Below the pieces are notes generated by a model. That model was given only the letters and a program-made list of their open reading frames with translations. It did no database searches and was not told where the DNA came from. This document shows positions 25,445 to 33,573 of a stretch of 64,000 bases of DNA, piece by piece; the first letter of the stretch is position 1, and each line of letters opens with the position of its first letter. Origin of the DNA: Streptomyces triticagri (GTDB taxonomy: Bacteria; Actinomycetota; Actinomycetes; Streptomycetales; Streptomycetaceae); the NCBI RefSeq assembly GCF_003429565.1, contig NZ_QUAK01000238.1:1-64000 (forward strand). Direction: 5' to 3'. The translations under genes and the position numbers were made by a program.

Positions 25445-26944
25445 ATGTCCACGTCCGATTCCCTCCCCGCTTCCGGCCCCTCGGCCGTCCCCAAGAACGT
25501 GCGCTGGGTGCTGCTCGGCATCATGCTCGCGATGCTCCTGTCCATGCTCGACAACATGGTGGTGAGCACGGCGATGCCGACGATCGTCGGCGACCTGGGC
25601 GGGCTCGAGCACATCTCCTGGGTGGTCACCGCCTACACGCTGGTCACCGCGATCACGACGCCGATCTGGGGCAAGTTCGGCGACCTGTTCGGCCGCAAGC
25701 CCATGTATCTGGCGTCGATCGCCGTGTTCCTCGTCGGATCCGCGCTGTGCGGGGCCGCCCAGTCGATGACCGAGCTGATCGCCTTCCGCGTCGTCCAGGG
25801 CATCGGCGCCGGCGGGATCGGCGCGGGCGCCTTCGCCCTGATCGGTGCGCTCGTGCCGCCCCGCGAGCGCGGCAAGTACCAGGGCATGACCGCATCGGTG
25901 ATGGCGATCGGCACCATCGGCGGGCCGCTCCTGGGCGGGTTCGTCACCGGCCACTTCGACTGGCGCTGGGCCTTCTACGTCAACCTGCCCCTCGGCCTTC
26001 TCGCCCTGGTGTGGCTGTGGCGGATGCTGCATGTGCCCGCCCAGCGCATCAAGGCGAAGATCGACTGGGCGGGCATCGGCCTGCTGACCGGCTCCATCAG
26101 CGCGATCGTGCTGGCCGCGACCTGGGCGGGCACCACCTACGCCTGGGGCTCCTGGCAGATCCTCGCCCTCGGCGCGGTGGCCGTGATCGGACTGGCTGCG
26201 TTCGTCGCCGTGGAGAAGCGGGCCGCTGAGCCGCTGCTGCCGCTGAGCGTGTTCACGAACCACCGCAACTACCCGCTCGCGATGGTGCTGATCCTCGCCG
26301 CCGGTGTCGTCATGTTCGGTGCCGGCCTGTACCTGCCGCTGTTCCAGCAGACGGTGCAGGGCGCCTCCGCCACCAACTCGGGTCTGCTGATGCTGCCCAT
26401 GATGATTCCCGTCGTGATCGTCTCGACCATCGCGGGCAAGGTCATGTCGGCCACCGGCAAGTACAAGATCTTCCCGGTCCTCGGCACCGTGTTCCTCACG
26501 GCCGGCCTCGGGCTCCTGGCCACCATGGGCACCGACACCTCACAGCTGCTGACCGGCCTGTACATGGTCCTCGTCGGCATCGGCCTGGGCTTCACCCTGC
26601 AGATGTCGGGCACCATCGCGCAAAACAGCGTGCCCCTGCGCGATATGGGCGCCGCGATGAGCTCCGTCAACCTCTTCCGCACCCTGGGCGGCTCCCTCGG
26701 CGTCGCCGTCTTCGGCTCGCTGTTCACCCGCGCCGTCCAGCCGGCGCTGCCCGCCGACGCCAGGGACGCCTACCTCCAGGCGGTCACCACCGGCACCGGC
26801 CACATCTTCCTGACCGCCGCCATCCTGTGCGCGCTCGCCTTCGTCGCCGCGCTCTTCGTCATCGAAGTCCCCCTGAAGAAGGCCGGACCGCCCGCCCCCT
26901 CGGCCGACAAGACCGAGAACACCCCCGCCTCCGCCGCCAACTGA
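25445..26944 (+). CDS. MFS multidrug exporter, DHA2 (14-TM) type
   Basis: 499-residue proton-driven efflux pump. Motif C-like GTIGGPLLGGFV, motif A GKFGDLFGRKPMYL, and VVSTAMPTIVGDLGG with LDNMVV in helix 1 are typical of the EmrB/QacA family. About 14 hydrophobic segments can be counted. ATG 25445 follows AAAGGGGTG. Followed after 49 bp by the flavin monooxygenase, same strand, with which it probably forms an operon under the divergent TetR. The likely role is export of an antibiotic or toxic metabolite; specificity is unknown. Confidence 0.92.
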   Translation: MSTSDSLPASGPSAVPKNVRWVLLGIMLAMLLSMLDNMVVSTAMPTIVGDLGGLEHISWVVTAYTLVTAITTPIWGKFGDLFGRKPMYLASIAVFLVGSALCGAAQSMTELIAFRVVQGIGAGGIGAGAFALIGALVPPRERGKYQGMTASVMAIGTIGGPLLGGFVTGHFDWRWAFYVNLPLGLLALVWLWRMLHVPAQRIKAKIDWAGIGLLTGSISAIVLAATWAGTTYAWGSWQILALGAVAVIGLAAFVAVEKRAAEPLLPLSVFTNHRNYPLAMVLILAAGVVMFGAGLYLPLFQQTVQGASATNSGLLMLPMMIPVVIVSTIAGKVMSATGKYKIFPVLGTVFLTAGLGLLATMGTDTSQLLTGLYMVLVGIGLGFTLQMSGTIAQNSVPLRDMGAAMSSVNLFRTLGGSLGVAVFGSLFTRAVQPALPADARDAYLQAVTTGTGHIFLTAAILCALAFVAALFVIEVPLKKAGPPAPSADKTENTPASAAN

Positions 26945-26993
26945 CGCGGCATACGGCAACACAGCACACATGCAACACGAACGGAGCACCACC

Positions 26994-28133
26994 ATGAACA
27001 CCACACCCACCCCCCGTATCGCCATCATCGGCGCCGGCCCCGGCGGCCTGACCTGCGCCCGCATCCTGCAGCGACACGGCATCACCGCCACCGTCTACGA
27101 CCACGACAGCGGCCCCGACGCCCGCAACCAGGGCGGCACCCTCGACCTCCACGAGGACAACGGCCAGATCGCCCTGCGCGAAGCCGGACTCCTTGACCAC
27201 TTCCTGACCATCTCGCGCCCCGAGGGGCAGGAGATGCGCCAGCTGGACAGCGCTGGCGCCATCGTCTTCCACCACGTCCCCGAAGAAGACGAACGCTTCA
27301 AACCGGAGATCGACCGAGGCGCACTGCGCGACCTCCTGCTGAACTCACTCGAGCCCGGCACCGTGCGCTGGGGCTACACCCTGCGCTTCGTCGACGGACC
27401 CACCACCGGTCCCCGCCAACTCCACTTCGCCGACGGCACCGTCATCGAGGCCGACCTCGTCATCGGAGCCGATGGCGCCTGGTCCAAGGTCCGCCGCGCC
27501 ATCTCCGACGCCACCCCCGAGTACACCGGCGTCAGCTTCCTCGAAGCCTGGTTCCACGATGTCGAGACCCGGCACCCCGAGATCGCCGAACTCGTCGGCC
27601 AGGGCAGCGCCGCAGCGGCCGACGGCGACCGCTGCCTGTTCGCCCAGCGCAACAGCGGCGACCACATCCGCGTCTACATCATCCAGCGCGTCGCCGCCGA
27701 CTGGATCACCGCGGCCGGCCTGACCATCGAGGACACCGACGGCATCCGCGCCCTCCTGCTCGACCGCTACTGCCACTGGTCACCGAACCTGCGCCGCCTG
27801 CTCACCGACAACGACGGCCGATACGTCGACCGCCCCATCAACGCCCTGCCGGTCCCGCACACCTGGGAGCACAACCCCACCGTCACGCTCCTGGGCGATG
27901 CCGCCCACCTGATGCCCCCGCTCGGCGTCGGCGTCAACCTCGCCATGCTGGACGCCTGCGAACTCGCCCTCGCCATCGCACAGCACGACACCATCGACGA
28001 CGCCGTCCTCGCCTACGAGAAGACCATGCTGCCCCGCTCCACCCAGATGCAGCAGCTCCTCGACAACGGCGCCGAAGAACTACTGTCCACCGAGCTACCC
28101 GACTTCGCCCAGGACGCAACGGCCACGGACTGA
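26994..28133 (+). CDS. FAD-dependent monooxygenase, TetX-like
   Basis: 379-residue class A flavoprotein hydroxylase. Dinucleotide motif IAIIGAGPGGLTCARIL (residues 6-22), then NQGGTLDLHEDNGQIALREAGLL, the DG motif GADGAWSKVRRAI and the GD motif LLGDAAHLMPPLGVGVNLAMLDA. The SGGTLDLH and GDAAHLMPP stretches are those of tetracycline monooxygenase TetX and its relatives, so degradation of a polyketide-like drug is plausible, although other aromatic substrates are possible. ATG 26994 is favoured by GGAG 8 bases upstream. Co-oriented with the exporter; both are inside the transposon. Confidence 0.88.
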   Translation: MNTTPTPRIAIIGAGPGGLTCARILQRHGITATVYDHDSGPDARNQGGTLDLHEDNGQIALREAGLLDHFLTISRPEGQEMRQLDSAGAIVFHHVPEEDERFKPEIDRGALRDLLLNSLEPGTVRWGYTLRFVDGPTTGPRQLHFADGTVIEADLVIGADGAWSKVRRAISDATPEYTGVSFLEAWFHDVETRHPEIAELVGQGSAAAADGDRCLFAQRNSGDHIRVYIIQRVAADWITAAGLTIEDTDGIRALLLDRYCHWSPNLRRLLTDNDGRYVDRPINALPVPHTWEHNPTVTLLGDAAHLMPPLGVGVNLAMLDACELALAIAQHDTIDDAVLAYEKTMLPRSTQMQQLLDNGAEELLSTELPDFAQDATATD

Positions 28134-28143
28134 AGAGCTGCCC

Positions 28144-29127
28144 GTGCCCCACCCCAACGCGCGGTTGACCGTCCACGGCAGACGCCTTCTCGTCGACCGG
28201 GTCCGGGCCGGCAGGCCCGTTGCCCACGTCGCCGACGAGATGGGCATCTCCCGCACCACGGCCCACAAGTGGGTCCGCCGCTGGCGAGCCGAAGGTGACG
28301 CCGGTCTGTACGACCGCCCCAGCAGACCACACACAACTCCGCACCGCACCCCCGCCGATGTCGAGGCCCGCATCTGCGACCTGCGGCGTGAGAGGAAACT
28401 CGGCCCCGCACGGATCGGCCCGATCCTGGGACTGCCCGCCTCAACGATCCACCGCGTCCTGACTCGGCACCACCTGAACCGTCTGCGGTGGATGGACCGC
28501 CCCACTGGCCAGGTCATCCGCCGCTACGAGCGATCACGACCGGGCGAACTGGTACACGTCGACATCAAGAAGCTCGGCAACATCCCCGACGGCGGCGGGC
28601 ATCGGATCATGCCCCGCCAGCAGGCCGGCGCCAACCGGCAAGCCACGACCAGCGCACGCAAAGGCGGCAGCCCCGTGATCGGCTACAGCTTCATCCACAC
28701 CGCCGTCGACGATCACTCCCGCCTCGCCTACAGCGAGGCCCTCACCGACGAACGCAAGGAGACCGCAGCGGAGTTCTGGCAGCGAGCCAACGCCTTCTTC
28801 GCCGCGCACGGCATCACCGTCGAGCGGGTCCTCACCGACAACGGCTCCTGCTACAGATCCAGGCTGTTCGCACAGACACTGCACGCTGCCGGCATCGTCC
28901 ACAAGCGCACCCGGCCCTACCGTCCGCAGACGAACGGGAAGGTGGAGCGCCTGAACCGCACCCTTCTCGACGAATGGGCGTATGTGCGTCCGTACTCCAG
29001 CAACGCTGAACGCACCGACGCCTTGGCGGAGTTCATCCACATCTACAACCATCACCGTGGCCACACCGCGCTCGGCGGCCGGCCGCCCATCAGCCGAGTC
29101 AACAACCCTGCGGGTCAATACAGCTAG
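28144..29127 (+). CDS. IS481 family transposase
   Basis: 327-residue DDE transposase. N-terminal helix-turn-helix (GRPVAHVADEMGISRTTAHKWVRRWR), then the catalytic core with the first Asp in HTAVDDHSRLAYSEAL, the second in VLTDNGSCYRS and Glu in GKVERLNRTLLDEW. GTG start at 28144, 10 bp after the monooxygenase stop. The last residues lie in the right inverted repeat, and the TAG stop (29125-29127) lies beyond the element end, inside the GCTAGG target duplication. Full length, no frameshift; probably active. Confidence 0.93.
   Translation: MPHPNARLTVHGRRLLVDRVRAGRPVAHVADEMGISRTTAHKWVRRWRAEGDAGLYDRPSRPHTTPHRTPADVEARICDLRRERKLGPARIGPILGLPASTIHRVLTRHHLNRLRWMDRPTGQVIRRYERSRPGELVHVDIKKLGNIPDGGGHRIMPRQQAGANRQATTSARKGGSPVIGYSFIHTAVDDHSRLAYSEALTDERKETAAEFWQRANAFFAAHGITVERVLTDNGSCYRSRLFAQTLHAAGIVHKRTRPYRPQTNGKVERLNRTLLDEWAYVRPYSSNAERTDALAEFIHIYNHHRGHTALGGRPPISRVNNPAGQYS
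29098..29122 (-). repeat. Right terminal inverted repeat of the IS481-type transposon
   Basis: Complement of the left repeat: read inward it starts TGTATTGACC and ends GTTGTTGAC. It overlaps the last codons of the transposase gene. Confidence 0.85.
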
Positions 29128-29128
29128 G
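29123..29128. repeat. Right target site duplication GCTAGG
   Basis: Identical to 24000-24005. Includes the TAG stop codon of the transposase. Confidence 0.85.
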
Positions 29129-29272
29129 GCGCCCGCATCGCCGGCCTCAAGAGCCACGGACCTGCCGCAATGCGACTGCCATCTGCCGTTCACAAGCCTC
29201 GTCCATCAGCCAGTCCACTCACCCCGGGACTCCGCCGCCCCGGGTGCCCCACCGGTAGGGTGGCCCGGTTGT

Positions 29273-29308
29273 CATACGTAGCCCATACGTCATACGTAGC
29301 CCATACGT
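29273..29308 (+). repeat. Perfect 18-bp tandem duplication upstream of the helicase gene
   Basis: CATACGTAGCCCATACGT occurs at 29273-29290 and again at 29291-29308 with no mismatch. It starts within a TTGTCA hexamer (29269-29274) that could be a -35 box, so the duplication may lie in the promoter or leader of the downstream gene. Confidence 0.7.
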
Positions 29309-29342
29309 GTGCGAGACGGAAGCTCGACCCGAACCGGAGACC

Positions 29343-31130
29343 GTGACTACCACCCCCACCTCCCACCACCTCTCTCCCGCCTTCCCCGGCCGTGCTCCAT
29401 GGGGTACGGCCGGCAAGCTGCGTGCCTGGCAGCAGGGAGCCATGGACCGGTACATCCAGGAGCAGCCGCGGGACTTCCTCGCGGTGGCGACGCCGGGGGC
29501 CGGCAAGACGACATTCGCCCTGACGCTCGCGTCCTGGCTGCTGCACCACCACGTCGTGCAGCAGGTGACCGTGGTCGCGCCGACCGAGCACCTGAAGAAG
29601 CAGTGGGCGCAGGCCGCCGCCCGGATAGGCATCAAGCTGGATCCGGAGTACAGCGCGGGCCCGCTCAGCAAGGAGTACCACGGTGTCGCCGTGACGTACG
29701 CGGGTGTCGGGGTGCGGCCGATGCTGCACCGCAACCGCGTCGAGCAGCGCAAGACGCTCGTCATCCTCGACGAGATCCACCACGCCGGCGACTCCAAGTC
29801 ATGGGGCGAGGCGTGCCTGGAGGCGTTCGAGCCGGCCACCCGCCGTCTCGCGCTGACGGGTACGCCGTTCCGCTCCGACACCAACCCCATCCCGTTCGTC
29901 CAGTACGAGGAGGGGAACGACGGGATCCGGCGCTCATCGGCCGACTACACCTACGGATACGGGAACGCGCTCGGGGACGGCGTCGTGCGCCCTGTCATCT
30001 TCCTCTCGTACAGCGGCAACATGCGCTGGCGCACGAAGGCCGGCGACGAGATCGCGGCGCGGCTGGGCGAGCCGATGACGAAGGACGCGGTCTCGCAGGC
30101 CTGGCGCACCGCGCTCGACCCGCGCGGCGACTGGATGCCCAATGTGCTGCGGGCCGCCGACCACCGGCTCAGCGAGGTCCGCAAGGGCATCCCGGACGCG
30201 GGCGGTCTGGTGATCGCCGCGGACCAGGACTCCGCGCGGGCGTACGCGAAGCTGATCCGCGAGATCACCGGGTCGAAGGCGACCGTGGTGCTCTCCGACG
30301 ACGCCGGATCGTCCGACCGGATCGAGGAGTTCACCAACAGCGACGACCGCTGGATGGTGGCCGTCCGCATGGTGTCCGAGGGCGTGGACGTGCCACGGCT
30401 CGCGGTCGGTGTGTATGCGACGACGATCTCGACGCCGCTGTTCTTCGCGCAGGCCGTGGGGCGTTTCGTACGCTCCAGGCGGCGCGGCGAGACGGCGTCG
30501 GTGTTCCTGCCGACCATCCCCGACCTGCTCGGTTTCGCAAACGAGATGGAGGTCGAAAGGGACCACGTCCTCGACAAGCCGAAGAAGGACGGCGAGGAGG
30601 ATCCGTACGCCGAGTCCGAGAAGGAGATGGACGAGGCGAATCAGGAGCAGGACGAGGACACCGGCGAACAGGACATGCTGCCGTTCGAGGCGCTCGAGTC
30701 CGACGCCGTCTTCGACCGGGTGCTGTACGACGGCGCCGAGTTCGGCATGCAGGCGCATCCCGGCAGCGAGGAGGAGCAGGACTACCTCGGCATTCCCGGG
30801 CTCCTCGAACCGGACCAGGTGCAGATGCTGCTGCAGAAGCGGCAGGCCCGGCAGATCTCGCACAGCCGCAAGAGGCCCGACGACGAGGCCGATCTGCTCG
30901 AACTGCCCGCCGAGCGGCGGCCGGTGGTCTCCCACAAGGAGCTGCTCGAACTGCGCAAGCAGCTGAACACGATGGTGGGGGCGTACGTCCATCAGTCGGG
31001 CAAGCCGCACGGGGTGATCCACACCGAGCTGCGCCGGGTGTGCGGCGGCCCGCCGAGCGCGGAGGCGACGGCGGGGCAGATCCGGCAGCGGATCGCCAAG
31101 GTCCAGGAGTGGGCCACGCGGATGAAGTGA
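29343..31130 (+). CDS. DEAD/DEAH-box superfamily 2 helicase
   Basis: 595-residue cytoplasmic ATP-dependent helicase. Motif I ATPGAGKTT (about residues 49-57), motif II DEIHH, motif III TGTPFR, and helicase-C motifs VRMVSEGVDVPRLAVGVYATT and QAVGRFVRSRR. A C-terminal acidic region (KKDGEEDPYAESEKEMDEANQEQDED split in the middle) precedes a basic end domain. GTG 29343 is chosen because it gives the TTTPTSHHLSPAFPGRAPWG start I remember from streptomycete homologues; GTG 29307 is an upstream alternative. Related to the type III restriction/UvrB-like helicase branch. The exact role (DNA repair or RNA) is unknown. Core gene in streptomycetes as far as I recall. Confidence 0.88.
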   Translation: MTTTPTSHHLSPAFPGRAPWGTAGKLRAWQQGAMDRYIQEQPRDFLAVATPGAGKTTFALTLASWLLHHHVVQQVTVVAPTEHLKKQWAQAAARIGIKLDPEYSAGPLSKEYHGVAVTYAGVGVRPMLHRNRVEQRKTLVILDEIHHAGDSKSWGEACLEAFEPATRRLALTGTPFRSDTNPIPFVQYEEGNDGIRRSSADYTYGYGNALGDGVVRPVIFLSYSGNMRWRTKAGDEIAARLGEPMTKDAVSQAWRTALDPRGDWMPNVLRAADHRLSEVRKGIPDAGGLVIAADQDSARAYAKLIREITGSKATVVLSDDAGSSDRIEEFTNSDDRWMVAVRMVSEGVDVPRLAVGVYATTISTPLFFAQAVGRFVRSRRRGETASVFLPTIPDLLGFANEMEVERDHVLDKPKKDGEEDPYAESEKEMDEANQEQDEDTGEQDMLPFEALESDAVFDRVLYDGAEFGMQAHPGSEEEQDYLGIPGLLEPDQVQMLLQKRQARQISHSRKRPDDEADLLELPAERRPVVSHKELLELRKQLNTMVGAYVHQSGKPHGVIHTELRRVCGGPPSAEATAGQIRQRIAKVQEWATRMK

Positions 31131-31472
31131 CCGGGTGCGGTACGGGGCCGAGCTCTCGAAGCGGTCGCGGCCCATAAGTCCAAACCTCCCGGACATTGCG
31201 GAGATCACGGGCGATCCGGAAGGCAATCTCCGTCCCCTGTGACCGGATTCTGGACGGAGTCTTCCGCTCAGCGGGACCGGCTCGCTAGTGTCCCGGCAAC
31301 GCACACGCCCCGTGGCAGCGCCGCCGCGGAGCGCAGCCGGTGCTGGGCGGCGGACGGGGCACACGCTCCGAGCCCGGCTTCGTCCGGCGGCCTCTGACGC
31401 GCGTCGCCGATGGGACCGGTGGCGCTTGCGCCGCCGAGGGGGCCGTCGACTCACCTCTAAGGAGAGGCCGTC
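31131..31472. other. Intergenic region upstream of IclR gene
   Basis: 342 bp, no gene. Contains a 7-bp inverted repeat CGGAGAT/ATCTCCG (31199-31205 and 31226-31232) that could be an operator, and a possible promoter with TAGTGT (31286-31291) as -10 and TTCCGC (31262-31267) as a weak -35. Confidence 0.4.
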
Positions 31473-32114
31473 GTGACCGCGGAGACCTCCCAGACGCTCG
31501 ACCGGGGACTCAAGGTCCTCAAGCTGCTCGCCGACACCGACCACGGCCTGACCGTCACCGAGCTGTCCAACAAGCTCGGGGTCAACCGGACCGTGGTCTA
31601 CCGCCTGCTCGCCACGCTCGAACAGCACGCCCTGATACGCCGCGACCTCGGCGGCAGAGCCCGCGTCGGGCTCGGTGTCCTGCGCCTCGGCCGGCAGGTG
31701 CATCCGCTGGTCCGGGAGGCCGCGCTGCCGGCGCTCCGGGCGCTGGCCGAGGACATCGGCGCCACCGCGCATCTCACCTTGGTGGACGGTACGGAGGCGC
31801 TGGCCGTCGCGGTCGTCGAACCCACCTGGACGGACTATCACGTCGCGTACCGCACGGGCTTCCGGCATCCGCTCGACAAGGGCGCCGCGGGCAAGGCGAT
31901 ACTCGCCGCCCGCCGCGGCATGGTGAACGACCCGGGCTACACGCTCACCCACGGCGAACTCGAGGCGGGCGCCAGCGGAGCCGCGGCGCCGCTGCTCGGT
32001 GTGACCGGGATAGAGGGCAGCGTGGGCGTCGTGATGCTCGCGGACTCGGTCCCGGAGCGAGTGGGTGTACGTGTCATGGACGCGGCGCGCGAGGTGGCGG
32101 ACGCGCTGCGCTGA
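31473..32114 (+). CDS. IclR family transcriptional regulator
   Basis: 213 residues, somewhat shorter than the usual 250. Winged helix: QTLDRGLKVLKLLADTDHGLTVTELSNKLGVNRTVVYRLLATLEQHALI (residues 7-55). The effector domain starts near residue 75 and contains YRTGFRHPLDKGAAGKAIL, the usual ligand pocket segment, but the C-terminal portion is truncated relative to full IclR proteins. GTG 31473 is set by AAGGAG 8 bases upstream. Target and ligand unknown; no catabolic operon adjoins it. Confidence 0.9.
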   Translation: MTAETSQTLDRGLKVLKLLADTDHGLTVTELSNKLGVNRTVVYRLLATLEQHALIRRDLGGRARVGLGVLRLGRQVHPLVREAALPALRALAEDIGATAHLTLVDGTEALAVAVVEPTWTDYHVAYRTGFRHPLDKGAAGKAILAARRGMVNDPGYTLTHGELEAGASGAAAPLLGVTGIEGSVGVVMLADSVPERVGVRVMDAAREVADALR

Positions 32115-32217
32115 GCGCGGGCGGGTGTCCGGCGCGGGAGCGCGGAGCCGGCCGCGTCGCCTCGGGCCGCACCGGCCGACCGGGGCGCCGTACCGGCCGT
32201 CACGTTAGATTGGCCTC

Positions 32218-33018
32218 GTGCTCAATCGTCTCTCCAGGCCCATCTCCCGGCCCAAGGCCCTCGCGATCAGTGCCGTCCCGTTCGTCGCGCTGCTCGCGGT
32301 CGCCTCGGTCTCGCCGCTGCCGTTCGCCGTCGCGCAGCCGGGCACCACGACGGACGTCCTGGGGAAGAACAAGGGCAAACCTGTCATCACGGTCAAGGGT
32401 GCGCCGACCCGGGAGACGGACGGCCAGCTGCGGATGACGACGATCCTCGCCACCGGTCCCGACGCGGACGTACGCCTCGGCGAGGTGCTCGACGGCTGGT
32501 TCCGCGACGATCGCGCGGTGATGCCGCGCGATGCGGTCTACCCGAGCGGCGAGTCCACGAAGGAGATCGAGCAGCACAATGCGGCGGAGATGACGAAGTC
32601 CCAGAACTCCGCCGTCCAGGCGGCCCTGAACCACCTGGACAAGAGCCCCGACGACGTGCAGGTCGATCTCGAACTCGCCGATGTCGGCGGCCCCAGCGCG
32701 GGTCTCCTCTTCTCCCTCGGCATCGTGGACAAGCTCGACGGGAACGGCAGCGGCGGTGACCTCACCGGCGGCCGCACCATCGCCGGTACGGGCACGATCA
32801 CCGGCTCCGGCAAGGTCGGCCCGGTCGGCGGTGTCGCGCTCAAGACGCAGGCGGCCCGCCGCGACGGAGCCACCGTCTTCCTGGTGCCGAAGGCGGAGTG
32901 CGCCGACGCCGAGGCGCACCGCCCCGAGGGACTCCGCCTGATCCCGGTCACCACGCTCGCCGCCACGATCGACTCGCTTCGTGCCCTGGAGAAGGGCGCG
33001 AAGGTCCCCAGCTGCTGA
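32218..33018 (+). CDS. S16 (Lon-type) serine protease domain protein, membrane-anchored
   Basis: 266 residues. An N-terminal hydrophobic segment (ALAISAVPFVALLAVASVSPLPFAV) anchors or exports it; the rest is a Lon protease C-terminal domain with catalytic Ser160 in DVGGPSAGLLFSLGIVD and Lys209 in GGVALKTQAA. The family member YlbL has a PDZ domain before the protease; none is evident here. A TAGATT -10-like hexamer ends 6 bases before GTG 32218, so transcription is likely leaderless. Likely a secreted or membrane-facing housekeeping protease. Confidence 0.88.
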   Translation: MLNRLSRPISRPKALAISAVPFVALLAVASVSPLPFAVAQPGTTTDVLGKNKGKPVITVKGAPTRETDGQLRMTTILATGPDADVRLGEVLDGWFRDDRAVMPRDAVYPSGESTKEIEQHNAAEMTKSQNSAVQAALNHLDKSPDDVQVDLELADVGGPSAGLLFSLGIVDKLDGNGSGGDLTGGRTIAGTGTITGSGKVGPVGGVALKTQAARRDGATVFLVPKAECADAEAHRPEGLRLIPVTTLAATIDSLRALEKGAKVPSC

Positions 33019-33036
33019 GCCCTGCCGGCATCGAGG

Positions 33037-33573
33037 CTACGCGCGGCCCCGGTAGTCCCGCACGAGCAGCCCGAGGATCACCTGGTCCAGGAACTCGCCG
33101 AGGACCCAGGCCGAGGAACGCAGCACGCCCTCCCGTACGAAGCCGTTGCGGTCGGCGGCGCGCAGCAGCGCCGTGTTGTCCGCCAGTGTCTCCATCTGCA
33201 GCCGCTGCAGACCGTGCACCACGAATCCGTAGTGGCAGAGCACCGCGATCACATCGGTGCCGTACCCCTTGCCGCGTGCGGAGGGCAGCAGTCCGAGCCC
33301 GAGATGGGCCGACCGGTTGTGGGTGTCGATGCCCCACAGGGCCGCCGTGCCGATCAGCTCGCCGCTCGCCAGATCCACCGAGGAGAACAGGGCGTACGCC
33401 GGATCCTTGTCGCGCACCGAGAACGGCCCGTCCTCCGCGTTCGGCGGCACCGGTAGCCACGCCCGCCCCTCCGCCCGCGAGGTGACGGTCACATCGCCGT
33501 AGAGCTCTTCGCGCAGTACCGGTATGTCCTCGTCGTGCCGGGCCCGGAGCCCGACCTTGTCACCTGTCAGCAT
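33037..33573 (-). CDS. GNAT family N-acetyltransferase
   Basis: 178 residues. VGLRARHDEDIPVLREELY at the N-terminus, GLLPSARGKGYGTDVIAVLCHYGF as the acetyl-CoA loop and ADNTALLRAADRNGFVREGVLR near the end: RimJ/RimL-type. Start ATG at 33573 overlaps the end of the MFS gene by 7 bp, so it is the last gene of the ArsR-MFS-GNAT operon. Possible role in acetylating a drug or metabolite handled by that exporter (inference). Confidence 0.88.
   Translation of the reverse strand: MLTGDKVGLRARHDEDIPVLREELYGDVTVTSRAEGRAWLPVPPNAEDGPFSVRDKDPAYALFSSVDLASGELIGTAALWGIDTHNRSAHLGLGLLPSARGKGYGTDVIAVLCHYGFVVHGLQRLQMETLADNTALLRAADRNGFVREGVLRSSAWVLGEFLDQVILGLLVRDYRGRA

Larger units (their letters stand above)
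24006..29122 (+). mobile_element. IS481-family transposon carrying TetR, MFS and flavin monooxygenase genes
   Basis: 5117 bp bounded by imperfect 25-bp inverted repeats, left 24006-24030 and right 29098-29122. Both begin TGTATTGACC and end GTTGTTGAC when read inward. Flanks are exact GCTAGG duplications. The only transposase is the IS481-type gene at the right end; no second left end occurs near it, so the passenger genes lie inside the element rather than beside a simple IS. Passengers: TetR regulator (minus), MFS exporter, TetX-like monooxygenase. Insertion is in the gap between tRNA-Cys and a helicase gene. The intact duplication suggests a fairly recent, single insertion event. Confidence 0.85.

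Noticed and set aside
28090-28143. Simple 1-kb IS481 with its own left end next to the transposase
   Set aside because: No TGTATTGACC-like end is present between the monooxygenase stop and the transposase start; the only matching left end is at 24006 with the matching target duplication.
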